A stretch of DNA of 64,000 nucleotides from an uncultured Paenibacillaceae bacterium. GTDB taxonomy: Bacteria; Bacillota; Bacilli; Paenibacillales; DA-C8. Where the stretch lies: positions 1 to 64,000 of the forward strand of contig CALGAO010000029.1 of the NCBI GenBank assembly GCA_937957685.1, in the 5' to 3' direction. This document shows, piece by piece, positions 27,536 through 36,632 of this stretch (positions are counted from its first letter, which is position 1; the number at the start of each line of letters is the position of its first letter). The translations under genes and the position numbers were made by a program. Under the pieces are notes generated by a model that had not been told where the DNA came from, searched no databases, and saw nothing but the letters and a program-made list of their open reading frames with translations.

Positions 27536-27550
27536 AAAGGGGAGAGACCA

Positions 27551-28375
27551 TTGCTCGAATCGCTTAAGGCCGGACTGTTCGCGGTTGGCCGCAGATCGCT
27601 GATCATCGTCCTGCTGTTCCTGTATGAGATCATCTGGAGCTTCATCCTGTATCGATATGTACATTCTGTGGTAGGGCCGATCCTGTATCGATACCCCGGG
27701 GAAGATATCCCGAACTGGTCCTCGCTCTTCTGGATCGAGAGCGAGATCCGCCTGCTGAAGACCGATATGGCGGATGCGTATGTGCTGACCCTGCTGGCGA
27801 TGCTGCTCGTCCGGATGTTGCTGACGCCGCTGATCAACGCGGGAGTATTCCAGACCATCCACCATTCCACCGGCGACCAGTGGCGCGTGTTCATCGACGG
27901 CATCAGGCGCATGTGGGGAAGATTCCTCTCGCTCTATGCCCTGCAGACCCTGGCGGCGCTGGCTCCGCTGTACTGGCTGGTTCCGCCCGTCGCTCGCGCC
28001 TTGCGCAACGGAGACCTGGTCAGCCTGCTGCAGCCGGGCAGCCTGCTCCCATGGATCGGCTACCTGCTCTACCTTGCGCTTGCTCGCCTCGGCTTCATGT
28101 ATATACAATTCGCTGTTGCGTCCGGCGAACGGTGGGGAGCCGCCTTGCTCATCTGGCTCAGGAAGCTGCTGCCCTCGCTCGGCCTCACCGCTTGCATCCT
28201 GCTGATCGCCCTCTTCCTCCAGAGCATCCTTGCCGCAGCTTCCCTGTTCTGGGCGGGGCTTGTCGCCCTGATCATCTATCAGGCGACCCCTCTCCTCAGA
28301 GTCGCCCTGAAGATCTGGGAGATCGCCTCTCAGCATGATCTCTGGCTCAGGAGCAGCAGATGGACCAGCCGTTAG
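27551..28375 (+). CDS. Multi-pass membrane protein of unknown function
   Basis: 274 residues with about six hydrophobic segments (around 14-36, 76-100, 125-150, 170-190, 205-230, 232-252). TTG start with GGGGAG 6-8 bases upstream, 15 bases after the metallopeptidase stop, so the two are probably cotranscribed. A perfect TCCTGGC/GCCAGGA palindrome (28386-28401) follows the stop. I do not recognise the family. Confidence 0.7.
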   Translation: MLESLKAGLFAVGRRSLIIVLLFLYEIIWSFILYRYVHSVVGPILYRYPGEDIPNWSSLFWIESEIRLLKTDMADAYVLTLLAMLLVRMLLTPLINAGVFQTIHHSTGDQWRVFIDGIRRMWGRFLSLYALQTLAALAPLYWLVPPVARALRNGDLVSLLQPGSLLPWIGYLLYLALARLGFMYIQFAVASGERWGAALLIWLRKLLPSLGLTACILLIALFLQSILAAASLFWAGLVALIIYQATPLLRVALKIWEIASQHDLWLRSSRWTSR

Positions 28376-28833
28376 CCGCGGCACATCCTGGCACGCCAGG
28401 AGCATCCCATGACGAAGTGTCGCTCGCCATCCGCAAGCGGCGCTTCTCCCCATTTCCATCCGCCAACACATCCGCAGACGGACCGGCCTTCACATGGCAA
28501 CCCCACAACCCTTCTTCAATTATTCGAAATTAACCGTCAAGTTTCCCGACCAAACAGCCGATATATTAATAGAGAAATACTTGGCTGGAACCAGGTCGCT
28601 CAGGACGCGAGGGGCAGCTTGGTATTTCATATGTCTTGAATGAAGAACGTGATAAGTTCGATAAGACCAAAGTGGTCCTGTCGAATCCGTGCAGGATTCA
28701 CGGTGGTGATGTTGAACCTATACGAATTCAGGCTGAACCCAGGCGAATCGCGGGCTGCCCCTGGTTGATGGACACAGCCGTGCATCCCGGTGATCCGGAC
28801 GACCATCAGCATATTCTTGGAGGAGTGTACACG
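28376..28833 (+). other. Intergenic region with long motA leader
   Basis: After the membrane protein's hairpin comes the sigma-D promoter (28537-28564). From its start near 28572 about 260 bases of untranslated leader run to motA. The leader is open in the motA frame back to 28636 but that extension has no ribosome site and no MotA similarity. No known riboswitch was recognised. Confidence 0.5.
28537..28564 (+). promoter_or_regulatory. Sigma-D (flagellar) promoter of motAB
   Basis: TCAAGTTT (28537-28544), 12 bases, GCCGATAT (28557-28564). The -10 is an exact sigma-D/sigma-28 match and the -35 differs from TAAAGTTT by one base. It ties motAB to the flagellar regulon. Confidence 0.8.
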
Positions 28834-29631
28834 ATGAAGAATTCTACTCTATACGGACTTATATTCGCAGTTATTTCCGTCGGCGTTGGCATGGTGCTGA
28901 AGGGAGCACCGCTGTCCGCTCTGGCCAATGTGCCGGCGCTGCTCATCATCTTCGGCGGTACCATCTCCGTGCTGCTCATCTCTTATCCATTCAGTGAGTT
29001 GAAGAAGATTCCGGTCCTGCTCAAGATCATCTTCGTTGAGCCGAAGCTGATGTCCAAGAAGCAGGTCATTGAACTGTTTACCGAATGGGCGACGATCACC
29101 AGACGCGAAGGCTTGCTGGCACTGGAGAACCAGGTCGAGGAGATCGACGACGAATTCCTCAAGAACGGCATGCGCATGATCATCGACGGCAATGACCATG
29201 ATTTCGTGCGCGATGTGTTGCTCGAAGACATCTCGGTCATGGAAGAGAGACATCGCAACAACGCCGCCATCTTCACTTCGGCAGGTTCCACCGCTCCTAC
29301 GCTGGGCGTGCTCGGTGCGGTTGTCGGCCTGGTCGCGGCGCTCGGCCACTTCGATGATGTGGGATCGCTCGGCACCTCGATTGCTGCCGCATTTATCGCG
29401 ACGCTCTACGGGATATTCTCCGGCTACGTTCTCTGGCACCCGATCGCGACGAAGCTGAAACAGATCTCGAAGAAGGAAGTCGAGCTCAAGATGATGATCG
29501 TTGAGGGCCTGCTCTCGATCCAATCCGGCGTATCGACTCTCGCCATCCAGCAGAAGCTCTCCGTATTCCTGACTCCTGCTGAACGACGCCAAGAGGAAGA
29601 GGAGGACGCCAATGCGCAAGAAGAAGAATAA
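28834..29631 (+). CDS. motA: Flagellar motor stator protein MotA
   Basis: 265 residues, four membrane segments. The cytoplasmic loop carries TRREGLLALE, with the charged Arg/Glu that act on FliG; the conserved proline lies in STAPTLGVLGAVVG. It forms the ion-driven stator with MotB. ATG at 28834 with GGAGG 10 bases upstream. Overlaps motB by 20 bases. Confidence 0.94.
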   Translation: MKNSTLYGLIFAVISVGVGMVLKGAPLSALANVPALLIIFGGTISVLLISYPFSELKKIPVLLKIIFVEPKLMSKKQVIELFTEWATITRREGLLALENQVEEIDDEFLKNGMRMIIDGNDHDFVRDVLLEDISVMEERHRNNAAIFTSAGSTAPTLGVLGAVVGLVAALGHFDDVGSLGTSIAAAFIATLYGIFSGYVLWHPIATKLKQISKKEVELKMMIVEGLLSIQSGVSTLAIQQKLSVFLTPAERRQEEEEDANAQEEE

Positions 29632-30436
29632 ACATCACGCGGACGAGCACTTTGATGAAACATGGCTCGTCCCTTACTCCGACCTGCTGACGCTGCTCCT
29701 CGCCCTGTTCATCGTGCTGTTCGCATCCAGCATCATCGATGAAGGCAAGCTGCAGACGATCAGTCGCTCCTTTAATATCGCGTTTAACAATGGCCTCGGC
29801 TTCTTCAATGGCTCATCGTACATTGAATTGCCTGAAGACATCAGCAACATGAAGCTGAAGGACTCCAACATCAAGGATCGAGCCAAGGATGTGGATGAGA
29901 ACGACGTGAAATCGTACCTCGCCAAGATGATCGAGCAAGAGACGAGGCAGCTGACTGAACTCAAGGACAAGCTGGACTCCTACATTCAGGATAATGGCCT
30001 GTCGAGCCAGCTGGAAACGACGCTGAACAGCCGACAGCTTCTGATCACCTTCCGCGACACTGCGCTGTTCGATTCGGCCAGCGCCGACCTGAAGCCGGAA
30101 GCAGAGAAGCTCGCGCGTTCGATCGGCGAGATGCTCGCCCGGTATCCGGAATACGAGATCATGGTGTCGGGTCACACCGACAACGTGCCGATCAACACCG
30201 CCCGCTTCCCGTCCAACTGGGAGCTCAGCGCGATGCGCGCGCTCAACTTCATGAAGATCCTGCTCGAGTCGGACATCTCGCCGGAGCGCGTCAGCTCGGT
30301 CGGCTACGGCGAATACCGGCCGATCGCCTCCAACGATACGGTGGAAGGTCGGGCCGCCAACCGGCGGGTCGAAGTGTCGATCGTCCGCAACTTCCTGGAG
30401 CAGACGCTGAATGAAGATTATCTGACCAATTCATAA
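29612..30436 (+). CDS. motB: Flagellar motor stator protein MotB
   Basis: 274 residues. Short basic N-terminus, one membrane segment with the ion-binding Asp in VPYSDLLTLLLALFIVLFAS, then a periplasmic linker and an OmpA-like peptidoglycan-binding domain (SGHTDNVPINTARFPSNWELSAMRA). The PYSDLLTLLLALF signature is of the MotB (proton) type rather than MotS/PomB; coupling ion is an inference. Confidence 0.94.
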   Translation: MRKKKNKHHADEHFDETWLVPYSDLLTLLLALFIVLFASSIIDEGKLQTISRSFNIAFNNGLGFFNGSSYIELPEDISNMKLKDSNIKDRAKDVDENDVKSYLAKMIEQETRQLTELKDKLDSYIQDNGLSSQLETTLNSRQLLITFRDTALFDSASADLKPEAEKLARSIGEMLARYPEYEIMVSGHTDNVPINTARFPSNWELSAMRALNFMKILLESDISPERVSSVGYGEYRPIASNDTVEGRAANRRVEVSIVRNFLEQTLNEDYLTNS

Positions 30437-30454
30437 ACCCCATAGAGATGCTGA

Positions 30455-30484
30455 AAGGCCATCCCTGATCTCAGGGATGGCCTT
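30455..30484. terminator. Terminator between motB and hflC
   Basis: AAGGCCATCCCT pairs perfectly with AGGGATGGCCTT around a 6-base loop; it serves both convergent genes. Confidence 0.75.
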
Positions 30485-30499
30485 CCTGTTCATGGGCGA

Positions 30500-31360
30500 T
30501 CATTCGCCCAGCAGAATCTTCGTATACGGTGAATCGATCGGCAACATGATGACCGGTTTGCCTTCGAAGGTCTTCACGTAGCTCTGCAGCGTGCGGTACA
30601 GGTTATAGAATTCTGGATCCTTGCCATAGGCCTCGTTGTAGATCCGGGCCGCTTCCTGCTCGCCTTCCGCGATGATCTTCTTCGCGTCGGCTTCCGCCTT
30701 GGCGATCAGCTCGATCGCTTCACGATCCGCATTGGACGTGATCTTCAGCTTCTCTTCCTCGCCTTCGGACAAGTAGCGCTGAGCCATCGCCTTGCGGTCC
30801 GAGATCATCCGGTTGTAGACGCTCTGCTTGTTGACTTCCGGCAGGTCCGTGCGCTTGATGTGCACGTCGACGATCTCGATGCCGAGCGGACGGAGCGTGC
30901 TTGCGACTTCAGCCGTGATCTCCGCATTCAGGTCACCGCGCGACGTGTTCTCACTGATGATCTGGCCGAACTCGATCTGCGACAGCTTGCGGCGCACCGT
31001 GCTGTACACGGCATTCTCGATGCGCTCGGTGGCGACGCTGACCTCTCTGACGTTGCGCAGGAACTGGTTCGGATCCGAGATGCGCCATACGGTGTAGTTG
31101 TCGACGCGAATCGGCTTCTGGTCCTTCGTCAGGATCTCGCTTGGCGAGCTGTCATACACCATCTGATATTTCGGGATGGACTTGGTCGTCTGGATGAACG
31201 GAATCTTCACATGCAGGCCTGCCTGGGAGACGATCTTCTTCGCTTCACCGAATTGCATGACCGCCCGATATTCGTCTTCCTTCACGATATAGAAGGTTCC
31301 TCCGCCGATCATGACGGCCAGCAAGGCGACGATGGCGATCGTGATTAGTCCTTTCTTCAT
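30500..31360 (-). CDS. hflC: HflC, SPFH-domain membrane protease regulator
   Basis: 286 residues. N-terminal membrane segment (about 5-25) followed by an SPFH/band-7 domain (EYRAVMQFGEAKKIV...) and a helical region rich in Glu/Lys (SEGEEEKLKITSNADREAIE). In E. coli HflK and HflC cage FtsH and limit its access to membrane substrates. Its start overlaps the hflK stop by one base (TAATG). Confidence 0.9.
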   Translation of the reverse strand: MKKGLITIAIVALLAVMIGGGTFYIVKEDEYRAVMQFGEAKKIVSQAGLHVKIPFIQTTKSIPKYQMVYDSSPSEILTKDQKPIRVDNYTVWRISDPNQFLRNVREVSVATERIENAVYSTVRRKLSQIEFGQIISENTSRGDLNAEITAEVASTLRPLGIEIVDVHIKRTDLPEVNKQSVYNRMISDRKAMAQRYLSEGEEEKLKITSNADREAIELIAKAEADAKKIIAEGEQEAARIYNEAYGKDPEFYNLYRTLQSYVKTFEGKPVIMLPIDSPYTKILLGE

Positions 31361-32352
31361 TAGCGGCTGCCTCCTGTCGACGAAGATGTCGCATTTCTCA
31401 TCAGCTCATTGAGCGGCAAGTAGCTGACCGTGTCACCCGAAGAGTCGGTGATGAAGATCTGGGCATTCGGCAGGATCGTCTCCAGCGTCTCCAGGATGAG
31501 ACGGGCACGGGTGACGGCCGGATTGTTCACATACTCCTCATACAGGGCATTGAACTGCGCCACATCGCCCTGTGCGTTCAGGATACGCGATTGCTTCTGC
31601 GCCTCAGCCTTCTCGATCAACGCTTGCGCTTCACCGCGCGCGGTAGGCAGGCGTTCATTGCGGTACTGGTTCGCCTCATTGATCTTCGTGTTCTTCTCCT
31701 CGCGGGCGTTCGTCACTTCCGCGAAGGCAGCGGCCACTTCCCCTGGCGGCGGTTCGATGTCCTGGAACAGCAGATCGACGACGAAGATGCCCGTGTCATA
31801 CTTGCTCAAGGTTTCGATCAGCAGCTCCTTGGCCTGCGCCTGGATGACGCTCTTGCCCTCCGTGATGGCGAAGTCCAGCATGTTCGCTCCCATGACGGAA
31901 CGGATCGCGCCAACCGCGGTATTGCGGAGGAATTGCTCCGGATGGGAGACGTTGAACAGGTACTTCTCCACGTCTGCGATCTGCCATACGACAACCGCAT
32001 CCGCGGACACGATATTTTCGTCCCCGGTGATCATATAGGCTTCGTCTTCAAACACCGTCATCTGACCATTGTTTTCCCGGTAGCCGATCTCCATCCGCTG
32101 CACGATCTTCGCAGGCACCAGCACGGCCTCTTCGATCGGGTATGGCAGCTTGAAGTGCAGTCCGGCTTCTTCCACCGTCTTGGTGTACTTGCCGAAGGTC
32201 AGTATGGCTGCTTTCTCATGCTCCTCCACGGTATAGAACATGGTCGTTGCCCATAGCAGAAGCAGCAGCACGATCGCGCCAAAGACGACGTATCGGATCG
32301 CCTGGGGCGACATCTGTGGCGTCTGCGGTTTAGGTCTGGATTCCATTTCCAT
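31360..32352 (-). CDS. hflK: HflK, SPFH-domain membrane protease regulator
   Basis: 330 residues. Cytoplasmic Pro-rich N-terminus, membrane segment (about 20-40), then the band-7 domain (TVEEHEKAAILTFGKYTKTVEEAGLHFKLPYPIEE) and coiled helices. Partner of HflC. ATG at 32352 chosen for AGGAG 10 bases upstream; an earlier in-frame ATG exists at 32412. Transcribed from the promoter just after the pdh terminator. Confidence 0.9.
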   Translation of the reverse strand: MEMESRPKPQTPQMSPQAIRYVVFGAIVLLLLLWATTMFYTVEEHEKAAILTFGKYTKTVEEAGLHFKLPYPIEEAVLVPAKIVQRMEIGYRENNGQMTVFEDEAYMITGDENIVSADAVVVWQIADVEKYLFNVSHPEQFLRNTAVGAIRSVMGANMLDFAITEGKSVIQAQAKELLIETLSKYDTGIFVVDLLFQDIEPPPGEVAAAFAEVTNAREEKNTKINEANQYRNERLPTARGEAQALIEKAEAQKQSRILNAQGDVAQFNALYEEYVNNPAVTRARLILETLETILPNAQIFITDSSGDTVSYLPLNELMRNATSSSTGGSR

Positions 32353-32458
32353 GAGCACTTTACTCCTCTCTCTTTGTCTGTCCGGCTCACGATGCTTCTG
32401 AACCGTTTGCAAAGTAATACGTTACTTCGGCCCATGCGTTTCAGCCGTGGCCCATCCT

Positions 32459-32488
32459 ATTATCTTCCAAATGACTATGGTTCGCCAA
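32459..32488 (-). promoter_or_regulatory. Putative hflKC promoter
   Basis: Minus strand -35 TTGGCG (32483-32488), 18-base spacer, -10 GATAAT (32459-32464). Confidence 0.4.
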
Positions 32489-32508
32489 TCCTTTTATGAT
32501 CAAATGCG

Positions 32509-32551
32509 AAAAAAAGGAGCAAAAGCGCCAGGCACCTTTGCCCCTTCTCCT
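32509..32551 (-). terminator. pdh operon terminator
   Basis: Minus strand AGGAG...GCAAAGGTGCC pairs with GGCGCTTTTGC...TCCT and is followed by TTTTTTT. It lies 26 bases after the pdhD stop. Confidence 0.75.
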
Positions 32552-32576
32552 ATATGAACGCTGACAGGACAGCGTC

Positions 32577-33989
32577 TTACAGCTTGGCCACATGGATCGG
32601 ACGTCCCAGAGCCACTTCGGCTGCTTCCATCGTCATCTCGCCGAGCGTCGGATGCGCATGGATCGTGAGCGCCACATCCTCCAGCGTAGCTCCCATCTCG
32701 ATCGCCAGCGCCATCTCCGCGATCAGGTTCGACGATTCCGCACCCACGATGTGTGCGCCCAGGATGATGTCCGTCTCCGGATCCGCCACGATCTTCACGA
32801 AGCCTTCCGAAGCCCCCATCGTCTGCGCCCGGCCGTTCCCGCCGTACATGTACTTGCCGACCTTGACCTTGCGTCCTTCCGCCTTCGCCTGGGTCTCGCT
32901 GAGGCCCACGCTGGCGATCTCCGGATCGGAGAAGCACACGGCCGGCACGCACTTGTAATCGACCTGGCTGGGCTCTCCGGCGATCGCTTCCGCCGCAACC
33001 TTGCCTTCGTAAGAAGCCTTGTGCGCCAGAGCAGGACCAGCCACGATGTCGCCGATCGCATAGATGTTCGGGATGTTCGTGCGGCATTGCTTGTCGACCT
33101 CGATCAGACCGCGGTCGGTCATCTTGATGCCGATCGTGTCCAGACCGATGTTGTCCGTATTCGGACGGCGGCCAACGGTAACGAGCACATAATCGGCTGT
33201 TACCTGCTTCTCTGCGCCGCCTGCCGTGTAGGTGACGGTCACCTCGCTGTCGGTCTGATCCGCCTTGCCGGCGAGCGCCTCGGTGACCACTTCGACGCCC
33301 AGCTTGTTCAGGTTGCGCGCCACGAGGCGGGACAGGTCCGGATCGAAGCCCGGCAGGATGGAAGAGGAGCCTTCCAGCACCGTAACCTTGGAACCGAACT
33401 TGGCGAATGTCTGTCCGAGCTCGATGCCGATGTAGCCGCCGCCGATCACCACGAGTCGCTTTGGCACCTCAGTCAGGTTCAACGCTTCAGTCGAGGACAG
33501 GATGCGTCCGCCGTAAGGGAATGCCTTCAGCTCGATCGGACGGGAGCCGGTTGCGATGATGCAATGGTTGAATTTGTAACGGTGGCCTTCTTCTTCGTTG
33601 GAGACACTGACCACATTCTCGCTGACGAAGAATGCCTCACCGCTGATAAATTGAACCTTGTTGGCCTTGAACAGGGAATTGATGCCGCCGGTTTGCTTGC
33701 TGACGATGTTGTTCTTGAATTCCTGTACCTTGGCAAAATCCAGCTTCACATTCTCCGCGAGGATGCCCATCGCTTCGCTTCTCTTCGCCACTTCATAGTG
33801 ATGCGCCGCAGAGATCAGCGCCTTGGACGGGATACAGCCGCGATTCAGGCACACGCCGCCGACATTGTCCTTGTCTACACAAACGACGGATTTGCCCAGT
33901 TGCGCTGCGCGAATCGCTGCCACGTAACCGCCAGGACCGGCGCCTACGACCAGCACGTCTACCTCGTTGACAAAATCGCCTACGACCAT
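32577..33989 (-). CDS. pdhD: Dihydrolipoyl dehydrogenase (E3)
   Basis: 470 residues. FAD-binding VVGAGPGGYVAAIRAAQ, redox disulfide in GGVCLNRGCIPSK, NAD-binding VIGGGYIGIELG, and the C-terminal catalytic His in HAHPTLGE. It reoxidises the lipoyl groups of E2. It starts 3 bases after the E2 stop; last gene of the pdh operon. Confidence 0.96.
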   Translation of the reverse strand: MVVGDFVNEVDVLVVGAGPGGYVAAIRAAQLGKSVVCVDKDNVGGVCLNRGCIPSKALISAAHHYEVAKRSEAMGILAENVKLDFAKVQEFKNNIVSKQTGGINSLFKANKVQFISGEAFFVSENVVSVSNEEEGHRYKFNHCIIATGSRPIELKAFPYGGRILSSTEALNLTEVPKRLVVIGGGYIGIELGQTFAKFGSKVTVLEGSSSILPGFDPDLSRLVARNLNKLGVEVVTEALAGKADQTDSEVTVTYTAGGAEKQVTADYVLVTVGRRPNTDNIGLDTIGIKMTDRGLIEVDKQCRTNIPNIYAIGDIVAGPALAHKASYEGKVAAEAIAGEPSQVDYKCVPAVCFSDPEIASVGLSETQAKAEGRKVKVGKYMYGGNGRAQTMGASEGFVKIVADPETDIILGAHIVGAESSNLIAEMALAIEMGATLEDVALTIHAHPTLGEMTMEAAEVALGRPIHVAKL

Positions 33990-33992
33990 CGG

Positions 33993-35618
33993 TTAACCCT
34001 CCAATGCTAACAGCCCTGGTTCTTCCAGCAACTGTTTGATTAAGTTCATGGCGTTCTGCGCGGTTGCACCATCGATCAGACGATGGTCGAAGCTGAGCGA
34101 CAGGGCGAGCACCTTGCCCGGCACCACCTGGCCATTCTTGACGACCGGCTTGTCGCTGATGCGACCTACGCCAAGGATCGCGACCTCCGGCCAGTTGATA
34201 ACCGGCGTGAAGAACATGCCGCCAGCCGAACCGATGTTGGAGATCGAGATGCTGCTGCCTCTCATCTCATTCGGCGCGAGCTTGCCTTCACGGCCGCGTT
34301 TGGCCTTGTCGTTGATCTCGGCCGCGATCTGCCAGATCGATTTCAGATCGGCGTCTTCGATCACAGGCACGATCAGGCCGTTATCCGTATCGGTGGCGAT
34401 CCCGATATTGTAATAGCGTTTGTAGACGATCTCGCCCTTCTCATCGTCGATCGAGGCATTAAGCGCAGGGTATTGCTTGACCGCTGCCACCAGCGCCTTG
34501 ACGATGAACGGCAGATAGGTGATCTTGATGCCCTTCTTCTCGCCGATCGGCTTCGCCTTGGAACGAAGCTCGACGAGCGCCGATACGTCCACTTCGTCCA
34601 TGATCGTCACGTGTGGAGCCGTATAGACCGACTTCACCATCGCGCCGGCGATCACCTTGCGGATGCCCTTGAGCGGCACGCGCTCTTCGACGCGCTCGCC
34701 CGGTCTTGCCGGGGCGAACACAGGAGCTGCCGCCTTGTCTGCTCCTGCACCAGCTGCCGGTGCTGCCGATGCCGCCTGGGCCTTGGAGCCGCCAGCCAGG
34801 TAAGCGTCCACGTCTTCCCTGGTGATCCGGCCGTTCTTGCCGGTGCCCTTCACATTCGCCAGCAGCACGTTCTTCTCACGCGCATACTTGCGAACGGCCG
34901 GCGTTGCGAGGATGTTGGAATTGTCTGCGATCGCCGCTGCCGGTGCCGCTGCTTGCGATGCCGCTGCCGGAGCAGAAGCAGGTGCAGCCGCCGGTGCTGC
35001 CGCAGGAGCCGCAGCTGCCCCATGGCCAGCCTGGACAGGCGCTTCGCCTTCCACCGCGAAGACGGCCACAACGTCGCCAACGGTCGCAACGGTGCCTTCC
35101 TTGACCCTGATCTCCAGCACCTTGCCGGTTACCGGGGATGGCACTTCGACGACCGCCTTGTCGTTCTGCACTTCCATGATGATGTCGTCTTCCTGTACAG
35201 GATCACCCGGTTTGATGTGCCACGATACGATCTCCCCTTCATGCAGGCCTTCGCCAAGTTCAGGGAAACGATATTCGAAGGTTGCCGATCCTGCAGCCGC
35301 GGCTGCTGGTGCCGGCGATGATTCAGGCGCCGCTGGAGCCGCCGCAGCCCCATGATCCGCCTGAGCCGGAACTTCGCCGGCCACATCGAAGATCGCGACG
35401 ACCTGGCCGACCGTCGCAACCGTTCCTTCCTTGACCTTGATGTCCACGACTTTGCCGGTTACCGGAGAAGGCACTTCGACGACGGCCTTGTCGTTCTGCA
35501 CTTCCATGATGATGTCGTCTTCTTGCACCGTATCGCCCGGTTTTATATGCCAGGATACGATTTCCCCTTCATGCAAACCTTCGCCGAGCTCGGGAAACCG
35601 ATATTCGAAAGTTGCCAC
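33993..35618 (-). CDS. pdhC: Pyruvate dehydrogenase E2 with two lipoyl domains
   Basis: 541 residues. Two nearly identical lipoyl domains (about 2-80 and 113-190), each with the lipoylated Lys in VQNDKAVVEVPSPV. Ala/Pro-rich linkers follow, then the peripheral subunit-binding domain (ATPAVRKYAREKNVLLANVKG), and the acetyltransferase core ending in SFDHRLIDGATA with the catalytic His/Asp. Many Bacillus E2 proteins have one lipoyl domain; here the module is doubled with very similar DNA. Confidence 0.96.
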   Translation of the reverse strand: MATFEYRFPELGEGLHEGEIVSWHIKPGDTVQEDDIIMEVQNDKAVVEVPSPVTGKVVDIKVKEGTVATVGQVVAIFDVAGEVPAQADHGAAAAPAAPESSPAPAAAAAGSATFEYRFPELGEGLHEGEIVSWHIKPGDPVQEDDIIMEVQNDKAVVEVPSPVTGKVLEIRVKEGTVATVGDVVAVFAVEGEAPVQAGHGAAAAPAAAPAAAPASAPAAASQAAAPAAAIADNSNILATPAVRKYAREKNVLLANVKGTGKNGRITREDVDAYLAGGSKAQAASAAPAAGAGADKAAAPVFAPARPGERVEERVPLKGIRKVIAGAMVKSVYTAPHVTIMDEVDVSALVELRSKAKPIGEKKGIKITYLPFIVKALVAAVKQYPALNASIDDEKGEIVYKRYYNIGIATDTDNGLIVPVIEDADLKSIWQIAAEINDKAKRGREGKLAPNEMRGSSISISNIGSAGGMFFTPVINWPEVAILGVGRISDKPVVKNGQVVPGKVLALSLSFDHRLIDGATAQNAMNLIKQLLEEPGLLALEG

Positions 35619-35649
35619 TTATACTACCTCCTCGATTCTAAAGTCTGGC

Positions 35650-36630
35650 TCAGAAGTCCAGAACTTGCTTGAGCGTATGAACGATTCTGGCTGCGTTCGG
35701 CACCCATTCATCCTCGATCTGAGGGAATGCGATGACCGTGTCCGGAGGCGCACAGCGCAGAACTGGAGCCTCAAGGTGCAGGATCGCCTTTTCATTAATT
35801 TGCGCAATCACTTCCGCCGCTACACCTGCCGAACGTTGTGCCTCCTGCACGACGATCGCGCGGTTCGTCTTCTGCACGGATGCGATCACGGTCTCCATAT
35901 CGAGTGGCTTGATCGTGCGCAGGTCGATGACTTCGACGCTGACGCCGCGTTCCTGCTCGATCAGCTTGGCAGCTTCAAGCGACGTATGCACCATGGCGCC
36001 ATAAGTGATGATCGTCACGTCCTTGCCTTCCTTGACGACATTCGCCTTGCCGAGCGGGATGGTGTATTCGCCCTCCGGCACTTCGCCCTTGATCGAGCGG
36101 TACAGCTTCAGATGCTCCACGAAGAATACCGGGTCGTTGTCGCGGATCGCCGAGATCAGCAGCCCCTTCGCATCGTAAGGATTGGACGGCACCACGACCT
36201 TGATGCCCGGAGTTTGCGCGAGCAGCCCTTCGAGCGGGTCGGAGTGCAATTCCGGAGATTTGACGCCTGCACCGTAAGGGGTGCGGAAGACGATCGGGCT
36301 GTTGTAGCGTCCGCCCGAACGATAACGCATGCGCGCCGCCTGAGCAACGATGGAGTCCATAACTTCAAAGATAAATCCGATGAACTGGATCTCGGCTACC
36401 GGACGGAAGCCTTGCACGCCCAGACCAACCGCCAGACCTCCGATGCCAGATTCTGCGAGCGGCGTGTCGAATACGCGCTCTTCGCCAAATTCCTTCTGCA
36501 ATCCTTCCGTCGCACGGAATACGCCGCCGACATGTCCTACGTCTTCACCGAATACAAGCACGGTTGGGTCGCGGCGCAGTTCGGTGCGCAGCGCATCGGT
36601 GATCGCCTGGATCATCGTCATTTGTGCCAT
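35650..36630 (-). CDS. pdhB: Pyruvate dehydrogenase E1 beta
   Basis: 326 residues, transketolase-like beta chain of the E1 heterotetramer (MIQAITDALRTEL...FGEDVGHVGGVFRATEGLQ). It completes the thiamine diphosphate site with E1 alpha. It starts 2 bases after the E1 alpha stop. Confidence 0.96.
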   Translation of the reverse strand: MAQMTMIQAITDALRTELRRDPTVLVFGEDVGHVGGVFRATEGLQKEFGEERVFDTPLAESGIGGLAVGLGVQGFRPVAEIQFIGFIFEVMDSIVAQAARMRYRSGGRYNSPIVFRTPYGAGVKSPELHSDPLEGLLAQTPGIKVVVPSNPYDAKGLLISAIRDNDPVFFVEHLKLYRSIKGEVPEGEYTIPLGKANVVKEGKDVTIITYGAMVHTSLEAAKLIEQERGVSVEVIDLRTIKPLDMETVIASVQKTNRAIVVQEAQRSAGVAAEVIAQINEKAILHLEAPVLRCAPPDTVIAFPQIEDEWVPNAARIVHTLKQVLDF

Positions 36631-36632
36631 GA

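Noticed and set aside
28572..28833. c-di-GMP riboswitch in the motA leader
   Set aside because: I looked for the GEMM core and tetraloop signatures and did not find them.
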